Assembly (NCBI RefSeq): GCF_018320785.1
Contig: NC_054866.1
Coordinates: forward strand, 15,051,885-15,115,884
Reading direction: 5' to 3'
Source: Cheilinus undulatus
Lineage: Eukaryota; Chordata; Actinopteri; Labriformes; Labridae
Length of the DNA stretch: 64,000 bases
In this document: piece by piece, positions 21,981 through 35,100 of the stretch
How positions within the stretch are numbered: position 1 is the stretch's first letter
Layout of the letters: every line of letters begins with the position of its first letter
The notes under the pieces: generated by a model
Databases searched by the model: none
What the model was told of the DNA's origin: nothing
Seen by the model: only the letters and a program-made list of their open reading frames with translations
Position numbers and translations under genes: made by a program

Positions 21981-24330
21981 TTGTTTGTCTAGAGGGGAGA
22001 GCTAAGGATACTCAAGCATCTGCCCTTTTAAACCTTAAAACCAAAGGGCCTCTTATTCATGCCTTTTAGTTTTAAACAGAATTTTACTTTATTTTGAAGG
22101 GCATGCACAAAGTTTTTTTTTTTTAACCTCTTTCAAGAAAAACAAAATAGTCTAACAATGAAAGGAACTGTGTAGTAAATAAAATGATCTAGCAGCCTAT
22201 TGTTATTATATGGTAACCTTTCACCTGAGGACAGGATGAAAAGCTGCAAAAATTTTAAAAAGTGCATTCATTAGGTGTAGACACTCACAAAGCATTCTGG
22301 GATTGCTTAATATATGGAGCAGGAAGACCACTTTTAACAGCTTTTCTTCCTCGTGTGAAATTCATCCATAAAACCCCAACTGTTGTTAAGTATTTATTAA
22401 ATACACCTGATGGAGTGCAACTTCTCTTTGAAAAGAGTTCAAAACAAGAAGTAAGCAGTGAAGGTGGGTGGAATCAAGCAGTGCTTCTCATCATCTTTTG
22501 TTATTGTTTTGATTGAGAGCCCACTGCCTGAGCAATCCACTCACCATGTATTTAAAGACAACAATTAAACAAGTTTGTCATTTAACTTACATTCTCTCTA
22601 ATTTCCCTCAGTCTTCAGTTCTTTTAAGATGCTCAAATATAATGAGGGAATACTTGCACTTCAAAACACAAAGAAGTCAGGATATGAGTATCATACAAAC
22701 TGCAGAATCAGAAAAAACAAACAAACAAATAAAGATGCCAGCTGGACTGTATTAATAATATTTATTCACTACAAGTTCCAGTGTTATCTCTCCAGATTTA
22801 TTTTCACCCAACTATAACAGGAAAATCTATCTGTTAACATATTTACACAGAATTTTACAATCGGCAATATATTACAAGTCATCATATAGCCCACAAACCA
22901 CCTGGTGGACCTCTAACCCACCTATGGCTGGATAAAAAATAAGAAGTTCATTTCATCTGGGTTAAACCTCAGTAGTTTTTCTCTTTTCCCTAGCTCTAGC
23001 TCTTCTTTTAGACACAGAGGAGGGTAAAAGTTATAAAGAAACATCATTTATTTTAGGCTTTGATAGCCTGAAATGTTCTCTGAAGCAAATATATTAGAAG
23101 AAAAGAATAAAGGTAGAATGATGTTTGATAATTGAACCTCTTTTTGCCCCCATGGTATGCACAATTGTGCGCTGCAGGTGGACTTCACCAATTTACCAAA
23201 TATAAAGAAAATATCTTCAATTTTTTTAACAAATAAATGCCAAATTGTAGTTTAAACAATTACAGTTAATAAAAAAAAAGCTGATAAAAACTAGAACAAC
23301 CCAGGTGAGCATACTTGGTTTAAAAAATAAGATTAGTTTTTGGTTAAGTTTGTAAACTGAAATAAAAATCTTATCACTAAACAGCTTTATTGTGAAATGA
23401 AACTGTGATTGGATACACTTTTAGAATGACAGCTACACAAAAGTGCAGCAGCTTGGCGGGTATCATTGCTCATCCTATCATTTATTTGTTTTGATTCAGG
23501 TGAATGAAGGTCATTTATGATTGAAGTTTAAGACAACAAGCCATCAACTCATCAAATTAGCTGCAAGGGCTTGCTTTTTTGTGTATTTGAGTGTGTCTTA
23601 CCCTGTTGGTTAATCTACATGAAAACACACAGTACTGTGCACAAGATTTAGGCAGGTTTGGGCCAAAAACTGAGGTTGCAGTAAGACCCAGGGGTGGTGT
23701 GTAAGCTGCCTGTGGGCAACACTGGGTGCATTACCAGGCGCATGGGAAAATAATCTGGTGGGAAAATACTGAAGTCTACTCCTTTAGGGCAGAGTAAGGG
23801 GTGGATGTAGTGTGTAAGCACAGCCTAAGGTAACACCTGGGCAGGTAGTTAGGGTTGCCACAAGCCCCGGGTTGTGCTGTGGAAATCTCAAGGGCCCTAA
23901 AACCATTGGAGGTCTGAGGGCGTAGTAGCAGGTGTGAAAAGACCTGGACAAAGGAAATGCTATCAAGCTTAACCTTGGCTGGCAAGCAACCCACGTTTGT
24001 CATCATTTGTCAAGCTTTGCTCCGGCTGCCCTTCTCCTCTTGAGCCCTGGGTTGTGGCACATTGGGCTTATGATGAATCTTTAACACCCTACTTGCCTAA
24101 AACTTATACACATGACCGTACATTATATGTATTTGTTCCTGAATAAGTGTTTTTCCTCGAGTCAGAGAAATAATCTGGACACAGTCCACTGTAGGTCATT
24201 TTTTACATGGTTCAAATCTGAATGTAACACAAAAATTGCTCTATCAAATATTGCATAATGGCAGCAAGAAATTATTGGTTATTATTATTATTATTTAGAT
24301 AATGCACAGTGAAAAATGATGACTGATCAG
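21981..24330. other. Intergenic DNA with an unexplained GC-richer island
   Basis: Mostly AT-rich. From about 23,640 to 24,070 the sequence is distinctly richer in G+C (GGGTGGTGTGTAAGC, CACCTGGGCAGGTAG, CAAGCCCCGGGTTGTG). It contains two loosely similar halves, both with 'tgtgtaagc' followed by GCC-rich words. It may be the remains of a retroelement. No protein is recognised. Confidence 0.45.
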
Positions 24331-24760
24331 TTTAAAGCAGTGGCTCTAAACTTACATGCAAGATAGACTGGTTCATATATCCATGGCATGGGATATGTTT
24401 CACATCCATCTTGGCAACAGCACATGGACACTGTTTGGCAGGTACAGGTATTTATCTGGTCATTCTAGGAAAGTGAATACATTTCTCTGGATCACTAGAA
24501 AACAACAAAATTGAACACATTCTCATAGGTCTGTTAAAATGCATGCATGTATGTTTTCTCAGGGCTTTTTATGACATGTATTTTTGTCCTGTCTCCTTTT
24601 TTTAATTATGTTTTGATCCACATAAGGTCAAAACTAGATCATTTTTTTCTTCCAATAAATATAAGTGGTTGAATATTTTTCAGAAATTGGGTCAAGATTT
24701 CAAATTAAGAAGGTGTTGGTGGGTCCTAATGATTGACTAGTCAAGAGCCACTGCTTTAAA
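24331..24760. mobile_element. MITE with perfect 17-base inverted ends
   Basis: TTTAAAGCAGTGGCTCT at 24,331-24,347 is matched exactly in inverse by AGAGCCACTGCTTTAAA at 24,744-24,760. The CAG...CTG-type tip (CAGTGGCTCT) is typical of hAT elements, but a clean 8-base target duplication is not apparent because the outermost bases are themselves palindromic. It is about 430 bases and non-coding. Confidence 0.65.
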
Positions 24761-25097
24761 ACATCTAAGCATTTCCAAAACAGTTTGAGCGCTATTGAGG
24801 TTAAATCATAAATACTTTTGGTCAAATACAAAATAATACTTTGTTATACATAGTAACAAAACAGAATTATCAAATTAAACTTAAGACACGGTTGAAAAAC
24901 ATGGTCCAGTCATACATCTGATCAGTTTTCTGTCATTTAAAATATAACCAGCTCTTGTTCTTACAGCATACAATCATGTTAACCCAAAAAAAGACAGTCT
25001 TTAATCCACTTCTCCTTAAAGCAGTGATGATCTAACATCAGTCTTCAAAAACAGCAAGGATAAACAAAGTAAAGACTTCAGCAATCAGCTGCAGCTT

Positions 25098-27877
25098 CAG
25101 GGCCCGTATTCACAAAGCATTGTAAGCACAATGAGTTTCAAAGTTAAGACGAGATCCTTGTTAAGATAAAAGTTATTCACAAAGCATCTTAGCCCTTGAA
25201 CGGGACATATCAGCCCCCTTTTCCACCTTTTTAACAATCCGCTGTAGTCTAAATGAAACGTCTGTGTTTGGTCAAAATATAACATGAATTCATTAGAGGA
25301 CGTTTTGATCCTGTATGCACCTGCTTTCAACAGCCTTTCTCAGAATGCCTACTTTGGTTGTGTGTCACTTTAAATGCAAATTAGCTCCTTCTTACCCTGC
25401 CACTCTCTTTCATGGTATTCTACTGACACAGGTAAGGGACTGGGTTGGTTAATTTAAGTTTTTGTGGGTTCTTAGTCCAAACATCCCAAAATATTTGCAA
25501 AAATACTAAAACGTGGGGTTTTCATGATGTCCAAATGCTACTCTACAGTGCAACTTTTATGCCAGTTCCTGATGTTGCCACCCAATTTCCCTCTTGTTTA
25601 TGTACAGATATACATGACAACTGAAACTGGGCAGATTACATTGGAACTGGGGCTGATAAATACTGGGCAGAAGTTGATTCTACTGCAATTATTGCAAAGA
25701 AGAAGAGAGACGAGATATTCAAAAAGATGGAAAGTACGGCCACTGAAGCAGCTAAGGAGGAGAATGAGGATTTTTTTTTCTTGGCCAGTGGGAGAGACAT
25801 ACTGTAAAATCCAGTTAGTTGAATACCTATTTTTTCATCTAAAAAGTTGGCTTCTGCCTATGTTTCACTATAAAGTGCTAAGACACATGACTTCATTCCC
25901 ACAATTGCATGTAGCTGCCTCTGTCACATGTGCTTGAAAATACACCCCATTCATTATGTAGCAAATGGCTGTTTCCCTGCTGACAACGTGCATGAATACA
26001 CAGACCAGACAGGGGGGTTTGCTGCCACTTTTAAGCTACTTTTTCCTCCTTGTGAGGTCTGTGCATTTAATAACTGTGCATTTAAAGAAAAGGGGAAGTA
26101 TATCGTGAGTGTTAATATTAACACTGAGTGCTGGTTTGACAGACCAACATGTGACAGATGCAGGAGTGCAGTGATTCCCAGGCTGTGAGTTTCTCCCAGA
26201 GGCCGAGAGCTCGACTACCGTACTCTATCTCTCAAAGACAAATGGTACTAAAAGAGCAATACAGCTGCACAGAAACTGCATATTATGGACTTCACTAGAC
26301 AAATCCCAAATCCTTACACAGAAGGCTTAAATAGTTTCCCCCCTTGGAGAGAATGAAATAACACTGCAGTGTATATACGTGGGCGTATTATATTTCGGAT
26401 TTTATAGTAAATGAGGAAACAACAACTGATATTTATGGATGCTGGCAGGTAGATTTGACAAGTTGTACCATCTTCTACAGCCATTTGAAGATGATACATT
26501 ATGCACAATATGCCTGTAACCAGTACTCATAGACTGGGAGTCACCAGTGCTACCTAACCACTCACAGTGCTTACAGTCTGCAGTGTTTCAACATGTAATT
26601 ACATTTTTTAGGGGGTGCATGTCAGCTGTGTGCAAAGGCCTCTGTGTAGGGATCAGGACTACACAGACCTGCAGCTGATGCTACAGGGTGATGCAGAAGT
26701 ATACATCAGGCTTGGTAGAACTCCTACAGAGAAAAAGTGAACTTTTAAGAGTCCAAAGACTTTCTTAAGTAGATGATAACATGTAAAAATAGTCTCCAGA
26801 CACTGAGTGAGGAATATCCTTATTGAGTAATGGTAGGCTGAACAGACAAAAACTATTTATGTACACATTTTGAACTTTCTCCAGCACAAAGTGAGACATG
26901 CATCGTGAATTCCTTAAATGTGGTTCTCTCCACTGGTGTATTTAATCATGGATTAGATTTTCTCCAAAATGACAGTTATATCAGTATTTGAAGAAGCCAC
27001 TGTCCAAGACTGCAAACATTTAAACATTTTAAAGTACAGCAAGATGTTCACTTTTAAATTAGTATTCATGATTACACAATGTCTGGTTAAATCGTATGAT
27101 TAAACCGATGGATTTCACAGTCCTTGTATGCCCTTAATCTCTAAGAGATTGTGGGGGGTTTTTTTCCTTCCTTTTTTGGCTCAATCAATCACAGCCTCTG
27201 AAATTACGTGCCATGCCTAGTAACAAGGTCATTAAAGCCTCCTCACAGAGATCAAATTTGCTGTCCTTCACTTGCTCAGAGTTTCTCTGAGCCTGTTCCT
27301 AAATCAATCTTACATCGTGTCCTAACTGCACGCACAGCGCACTTGTTGTCAACACATCATCGGTTAAATACTTAATTCTCTGTACTGGTAATTTCCATTT
27401 TCCCCTTGTAAAAAGTACTTTATTTTGAATGCAGAGGAACAGCAGTGTGGTATTCTGATTGACAAACATTCAAAGACTGTGATTCAAATGGTTTTTTCTC
27501 TGTGCTGACACAAGTTTGAGTAAAACATTTTAAGTATGGGTTATGGAAAGCTGACAAACCGTGTTCAGTAACAAAAGTGAAAGAAAACAAGGAAATATTT
27601 CTGTCACACAGTCCTGTTGCAATGTCATCTCCCTTTTCCTTGTTTGTTGCCCATCTTACCATGTGTGAGAAAGAGAAAAATGGAACAGGGTGATGGGGAA
27701 ATGTGTCACTGCATCGCACTTGATGGCTGTCAGGATACCACATTAGGAATCAAGGGTAATCAGGCTGATTTTTTTGCTGATGCTCACTTGCTTTGAATGC
27801 AGCTAAGACACGCTGTTTAGCTACAAGTTAGGAGCTCTCTGCAAAGATTATAAAATTGTTTGTGAATACAGGCCCTG
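25098..27877. mobile_element. Candidate DNA transposon or inverted repeat pair, 2.8 kb apart
   Basis: CAGGGCCCGTATTCACAAA at 25,098-25,116 is repeated in inverse at 27,859-27,877 with one mismatch. The interior holds short unrecognised plus-strand frames (25,524-25,937; 25,928-26,188). A neighbouring frame around 25,640-25,790 has a Lys/Glu-rich run (AKKKRDEIFKKMEST) that might be a degraded Myb/SANT-like part. No target duplication is visible. The pair could also be two separate copies of a short repeat in opposite directions. Confidence 0.4.
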
Positions 27878-28652
27878 GTCTAAATCAAAGAGATGGTAGC
27901 TTTCAGTTACTAGTCTTCTATTAAAAACTGAATACTTGCAAATGTGCATTTTATTCTGTGAGTTGATAAGCATCTATAAATTAAAGCATGTCAGAATATC
28001 TGATGTATTGCAACCAATAAAACCCCTTACTTGCATTGTCAACCAACATTATTACTTCATGTTCTTCCCTTTGGTATTCTCCTGTCAGACTTTAAACATT
28101 TCTTTCTTAGAACTGTCAATAAAAAACAACAGATGATGCTAGAAATAAATGAGGCATGATTTGTTATTCCAAAGGGACACATGCATTTATGTGAAAAGCC
28201 TTGCTTGCAGATGCCTTACCATGCAGTATGGACACACTGAGATGGAAAAAAACCAAAACATGTTATGCTGCTTGTAATCCAAAAATTAAATAGAACAAAT
28301 TAAAAAATAAAAATAAAAAGAACCCCAATGAGTTAACCAATAAAAAATGTTTAGGTTGTTAAACCACCCAAGGGGTTAAAAAATACTTCCAGCCACATAT
28401 GCCAGGGAAACGTATCCGATTAGTGGATGATGAAATCCCTTGTAGAGCTTTGTCCATTCAGGGTCCAGTCCAACAAGGAAATGGCATTAATGAACTGTGC
28501 ACTTTAAAACTCCAGTTTGTTTGAAGATAAAAAGGTTGAGATGTTGAAATATACAGTAAAGGGCAGCTCTAGGCATCATTCCTTTTTCTGTTTTTCATTA
28601 GCGTGTTTCAAATATTGTCTTCTTTTTTTCTTCAAAGATAACAGTTCAGACT
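27878..28652 (-). other. igsf11: Probable 3' UTR of igsf11 (extent unknown)
   Basis: Sequence just past the igsf11 stop codon without repeats or frames of interest. A long 3' UTR would be normal for this gene. Several TTTATT words on the plus strand (AATAAA on the minus) occur, so I do not single one out as the poly(A) signal. Confidence 0.4.
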
Positions 28653-29196
28653 TCAGACCAGTGAGCCCGCTCTGCTCTGGGCTGGCACCATGACAGGCAC
28701 CGCCCCCATGCGCTCCAGCGTGGCTTGGCTCACAGCGTAGGAGTGTGTATGTTGCCCATGTGGGGAAGGTACCACAGGTTTAAGGCTCACAGAGCCATTG
28801 CTGCGCACCATTGTAGGAGGGGAGGGGGCAGAGTTTGTAGTAACGACCAATGTCTTTGGTGGCGGTAACGTGTGGCTGCCATTGGCAAACGATGATGTCG
28901 TTGTTGTTGTGGGCTGCATGTGGCGGGTCGGTGGTGCTGAACCTGGAGCCGTGACCACCGTACTGTGGCTGTGTCCTGTGCTCTGTCCCTGGCCTTGTCC
29001 ATGAGAGGACGTAAAGGTGTGTCGAGTGTCTCCGTTGTAGCGTGTGTATGAGTTGGTGTCATAGTTGGGTTTAGGGCTGTGCCAGTAGCGGCTGTTGTAA
29101 GTGTTGGTGGACGTTAGAGTGTCATTTTCTGAGGATGAAGCATCCGCATGAAAAGCCTTCACTGACGACGACCTCTTAGGAGGAAGATCATCTTCT
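28653..29196 (-). CDS. igsf11: igsf11 last exon: cytoplasmic tail
   Basis: The acceptor TTTTTTACAG is followed by a base that completes the Arg codon split with the previous exon. The tail is rich in Ser, Thr, His and Gln, with a GQGQGQ stretch near the middle and [23 protein letters not shown] and [12 protein letters not shown], all placed as in vertebrate IGSF11. It ends in the PDZ-binding SLV and TGA at 28,655-28,653. Confidence 0.95.
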
Positions 29197-32100
29197 CTGT
29201 AAAAAAGGAAAAAAATGTGTAAGGACTGGGTGACGTGGACCAGAGATCATAGCTCAACATTTTTTAGCTGAATGGTAATACACCATATCCGTATATTTTT
29301 CTGTACAAAAATAAATGGTTGTCACAATTCCAGAGTTATAAAATTTGACATGATTCTCCATCAAATCAAACAAAACTGAAACCTGTTTGGTACCACTGCA
29401 ACAAAAATAGAAATCCTACATACCCAAGCTGAACAATTATGTTTATCTTTTAAATATAATTTTTTGGGGATCAGTTGCCTTCATTTGATAGGATAGCTGA
29501 GGAGAGACATTAATTTCTCGGAGAGACAGAGGGGAAAGACATGCACCAAATAGTGAAAGGACTGGGTATGGATCCTGTGACAAATGTGATGAGGACTAAG
29601 CCCTCTGAGCTATGCTGATGTCCTTAGACACCCAATATTGAGCTATTTTTTGTTTGTTTGTTTGTTTTTTAATTTCAGTTTTCACTCCTACACATGGTCT
29701 GAATTGTAAAGAAAAAAAACAATGGCAACATTTCCTTGGTTGTGCATTTTATTCTCATACGGTATGTTTCAAAATGATTAAATCTGCCTTTTTTTTTACT
29801 GAACTGTGCTGTTCAAGGAGTACTAAAACTTTATGATCTTCAGTCCCATTTTTAACTAAAAGATAGAGAGCAATGCTTTAATCGCAACAGGTGAGATGCC
29901 ACACACTTTTCTAAATATTGCCCATATGTTTATGTAATTTAGACAGTGTGCAGGTGATTGCATGCAATTTTTGATGCCCAAAAAACAATACATTATCCAA
30001 GACTACCTATTTGTAACTTCTATTTTTGTTATTGTGGTATAAAAAATAAAAAAAAATATATAAACTGTATATGCTCCTAAATGAAATGCAGACAAAAAAT
30101 GATAATTCCCCTATTTAGTCAAACCATTTTAAAAAGATCATCTCATTGTCATCATATTGACCACCAGTGCTGCTGGTTCATGGTGTAAACACTCTTTAAT
30201 ATTTACTATATTGTATAACCCTATATTTTCATTTGAAATATATTGATATGTATCAATATCTTTGCCTAGCCCTAGAAGAAATTATAAAGATGCTGTGTCA
30301 GGAATAATAAAAGTAAGAAAGCAAATATTTTTGTTGTACTTAGTTCTTAAAAGATCCTATTAAATGAAAAGCCACAAGAAGAGTAACGAACAATGTAGGG
30401 ACACAAATTACAGCATCAAATCACCCATAATAACAACCATTTCCTTAAATGAATAATTTTGGAGATACACTATTGTCCAGAAATTTGAGCCTTTAACCGA
30501 TGAGGATATATTCATTCTCCTGGGCTCAGTGACAAATAAAACTCAAACCTGATCTCATTTGGGATCTCCTCTTCATCATATCTGTTCTTGTTTTTCCAGT
30601 AGAAGAGCGTGACGGCCACTAACAGGGAGCAGATGATGACAGCTAAGACCCCTGTAGCGATGGTTCCTGCGATCAGTCCCACACTCTGAGGCTGAGCTGC
30701 AGGGAAGACAGAAGGGTTAAAAGTTTTACAAACATTTTCTTCCGTATTGCAGAAGGAGCTTGATAGCCTGTTGGAACCAAATAACAAGGAAACAGCAATA
30801 TATTTAGCTTCGCCACTAGTTTTCTAACTCACATGTGCTCTTTATAATGATGATATACAGTGTATTCAGTGACGCGCTTGTCACTGTTCCCAACAGGTTT
30901 ATGAAAAAATGAGGGAGAAAAGCTGTTAAAGGGACCCCTCATTGACAGCTTTTCTTCCTCATTTGTCATAAGATTTAAAAAAGAAACAGTGCTATACTTT
31001 ATAAAAACACATTTTGGGTCAGTAGTTTGGTTGAAAAAACTCAATTCAAGACTACATGTTACTTGTGAGAAGTGAGGTGCCATTTGTGAACATGCCTGCT
31101 CTAAGAGCCACTTCAATTATGTTAATGATGGGGGACTGCCCTCATCTGAGGGCCAGTTTTCTTTTTTCCAATTTAAGTGTAGTTAAATAGACAAAACAGC
31201 CAATTGGAGAGCCCTCTGGGAGCTGAAAGACAGGCTTTAATTACTATGCTGAGCCAGATGATCTGGATCTCTGGTCCATTTAAATGGAATTATAACTATA
31301 CTTCAACTTCACAGTCCATGTAGATGTACTGAGGACTCCTGAGTGTCACTCCCAGATATTTCTTACCTTTTCCAAATTTCAGAGTTTCAGACAGTCGAGG
31401 GCATCACATTTCCGTCTATTACTGTACATCCGGACACATTAATGGCCATCCGTTGTCAGTGTCAAACAGTAAACACAGCAGCATAAACTTACGTGCTACA
31501 ACCTGCAGGTTGAGCAGGCAGGTGCTCTTGCCTATTGCGTTGCTGGAGGTGCACTGGTAGAGTCCTGATGTGCTGGTGCTGATGTTCCTCAGCGTGACGG
31601 TACCTTGCATCTGGTCTGTTGAACACATACAGAATGTGCCCCTAGTTAGTAAAGTGTACAAAATGATAGCACACAGCATTTAATGAATATTAAGAACAAA
31701 TACATATGGAGTAAAGACTTTCTTTAGAGTTCAAGTTTAACATGAATTTTGAGTTCACCCTCTTATACAGCCTTTTTATCATGCAATTACAACTACAACT
31801 ACAACTATTCTATTGTCTATATAATTATTATATTGTCAAATTAAAAGTGCAAGTAACAGAAAATTGAGTTGGGAGCGTAGTGAAGGCATGGAAAGGCCAC
31901 AGGATTTCCTTCATATACGAGTAAAACAAGGTGGGCCGTTTTTTTTTTTTTTTTTTTTTACTTTTGCCTCTGAAAATAGCTAAACACACATCAAAAAAAT
32001 TTTTTAGTACAAATTCAACACAAAAAGCAGAAAAACACTGGGGGAACACCAGCAGAGCTTGAAGATAGAGCTTTACAACTAATGTAGTGTTGAAGTGCAA

Positions 32101-35100
32101 ATACATCTACTGAGTCTTCCAGGAGGCTTGAATGAATATGCTCAAAATGGATGTTAATATTCTTGACAAGCCTTATCTATCATGTCTGTGATCATCAAAT
32201 TCAGATTTTAACTAGCACAGTGGTTTCCAACTGCGCAAGCCTGAGGATCCAACACCAACTCCTTAATGAGAAATCGTGACCCAAGTTTCAGATTTATTTG
32301 ATGAAAAATGCTGCAGTTTGGGCTTTAGATTTGACAAAATGTAACTGGACAAAAAGGCTACAAAACAAACATGTTTAAAAATATTATCATTACACCCTTG
32401 CTCTCATGTTTTTAAACATGTTTGTTTCCTCTTGTCCCCTTGTTCAGCTACATGTACTAGGGACAATATTATTGGCCTGATATTGGTATCGGCAGATATT
32501 AGCTAAAAAAGGCAAATATCATTATCGGCAGATATCAAAATTTTTGCTGACATTCACATATTTTAACCTTGAATATTAGCATGTATTGACTGTAAAATTT
32601 GGCCATACATACTAATAAATTAATGGTGGTTTAGGCTGGACCAAGGTGAGATCTTTTTTCTTTATTCATCCTCATTCTTTAAACTTTAAAGTGTGTTTTA
32701 AGAAACAAAGTTTGTTTCTTTTCATCCTCAAATCTTAAATTGTGTTCAAAGGACCGAATTTTTAGTTATGTAAAACATATTTAAATATCGGCATCGGCTA
32801 AAATGAATATGTGAATATCTGCATATTGGATATCGGCAAAAATCCAATATCGTGCAGCATGTACTGTCCATCATAGGTCCGGACTACAATATTTACATAA
32901 AATAAGTCTGAGTGGTTCAAATTATCATATATTCGGTTCACATATTATCATATAGCATTAATTCAGGCAGGTGACAAAGTTGAACACTGTCATACAATCA
33001 AGATCAACTGATCTCATACATGACCTCAACAACTGAGAGCCAGCTGATTTGTTCTAAGCATGCTATTGGCTTATTGCACTCATGCTGCCATATTTAAAGT
33101 GCTCTAGCCTGGCTATGCTTTGCTGCTTTGCTATTACTGCTTGATGCTTTCCAAATGGGCTTGTAGAGGGCCAGGGGGATCCCAGAACAGCCACACTGCC
33201 AAACATAAATTACAGTAATAAGAGCAGATTAATAACTGTTAATAAAGAGAAAAAAATATCACTGCAAATCAGTGTATTTCTTGACAAAGTGGTCCTGACT
33301 GAATTCCTCATTAAGGAAGTGGTGATGCGTCATGAGGTCATACCAGTTGACAGTGATTTAAATAATCTTTCTTCCCTGTTCTGATGCAGTTTGAACTTAG
33401 CAAACAATCTTGACCAGGTCTGCATGTTTAAATGCATCGATTGTTGCCATGTGATTGGCTGATTAGATATTTGCATTAATGAGCAGTTGACCAGGTATAC
33501 CTAATGAAGTGGCCTGTGAGTGTATGTTCCCATATGACTCTGTAAACTGTTAGTAGCAGCAACCTTTGCTCTTATGAGAGAATAATGTATGAATTTTTAA
33601 TGTTTTTACTCCTTCATCATGTTCTGACCTTCAGAGTCTCCTTTAACTAGAGAGCTGTACAAGATTGGAAGATTTTAAAGCAGAGTTGAGGATCATTTGA
33701 CCAGTGTTTGCACGTGTTTTACTGCTGATGCAGCAGATTCTTGAATCAAAGAAGTCTTTGTTATTGTTGGTTGGTGTTTTCAAAATATTTGTGGAGCTTT
33801 CTGTGCTGCTGTCTAGGCCAGATCCTCCTAGTAAAAGGGATTCTTGTACCTCAGTAGGAATATTCCTTGCAAATCAAAGTTAAATAAAATTAAGATAGAG
33901 TAAATAATCTAATTTAGGTAGAAATATTGGCTCTTTCAGAACAAAAAAAGTTGTAATAGGTTGGTACCATACCGTAAAATGATGAGGGAGGGCACTAAAA
34001 CACTATGAAATCTTATAAATTTGGGAAGATGACAGCAAAATATCCAGACATACACACAGGCACACAAAAATTCACATGGTTTGGGTCATCCCATCCATCC
34101 ATCCATCATCAGCCCGCAGCAGGATCACGGGGGAGGGGCTGTTGGTCGGGCGGTAGTTGAGGTCTGGATCATGACAGGTGGCGGTGATGAAGGGATTGCT
34201 GTTTAGTCTAAGCCAGGCTATGTGTGTCAGATTTACCAGCAAAGGTGGGGCAAAAGGGAACTCCGATGGCCAGCTTGTTTGTAATACCTTGCATGGCGTT
34301 GTGCGGCAGTTTGGGCAGAGCATCCAGCTTTTCCCAGGAGTACGATGGTGTGGGAATACCCTCTTCTGAGCTGCAGATCAGCATGATGTCACTGCCTACA
34401 TCCAGCGTGCCCTGGATTCGACATGATGGCAAAGAGGGGGGCACTGAGGGAGAGAGAGTGAGAGAGTGTTTAGAAAATGTTTTCAACTTGTTTTATGGTG
34501 TGAGGTCGGTTTATGATATCTCCCGTCACAAGATGGGGCTATTTGTCCAGTTTTATCAAATCCAGTTCAATCCATCTTATTTATACAGCACATTTTAAAA
34601 ACATTAAGGTTAACCCAAGTGTTGCACATTGACTGAAACACAGAAATAGAATTATGTTTTGATGCCAGTGCTTGTTCAGAAAAGTCACAAGTCATATGCA
34701 TTACTTGCTGCCCATTCAATTTGGGCTCTTATTAACTGTTGAATTGTACAGTTGTTGATCTTTTGGCTTTAAATTGCTTAAGACCCAATCTTTCCCATTT
34801 GATACCATTCATTCTGTTGGAATGTTTTCACCCAGAATGCTGGTGGGCCAGCTGATTCTTATGAGAAGAGAAGCTGTTCTTGTAGAATTCTAAGAGCCAA
34901 TAAAAAATAGATATAATGTGGTTACCTAGCACAGTGAGCCCAATGACCCCGATGTTGCGCCCCCCTCTGTCTGGGAGGTTGTTGACCAGGCACTGATATG
35001 TCCCAGTGTCAGACAGCTGGGTGTTGTTGATGAAGATGGAGGCACTTGTACTTGGCATGGTGGCCACAAAGCCCACACGACCATTAAGATGGTTGGCGAG

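Larger units (their letters stand above)
31616..34287 (-). other. igsf11: igsf11 intron 4
   Basis: 2.7 kb. It holds a run of 21 T (31,939-31,959), a repeat copy at 32,458-32,868, and an (ATCC)n tract near 34,089-34,107. The start of a hAT-like repeat (CAGTGGTTTCCAAC) lies at 32,218, without a partner end found. Confidence 0.75.

Noticed and set aside
28653..29196. ESAM as the identity of the adhesion gene
   Set aside because: The final [11 protein letters not shown]...AGSLV is shared by ESAM and IGSF11. The V domain ([21 protein letters not shown]) and the [15 protein letters not shown] segment fit IGSF11 and not ESAM.
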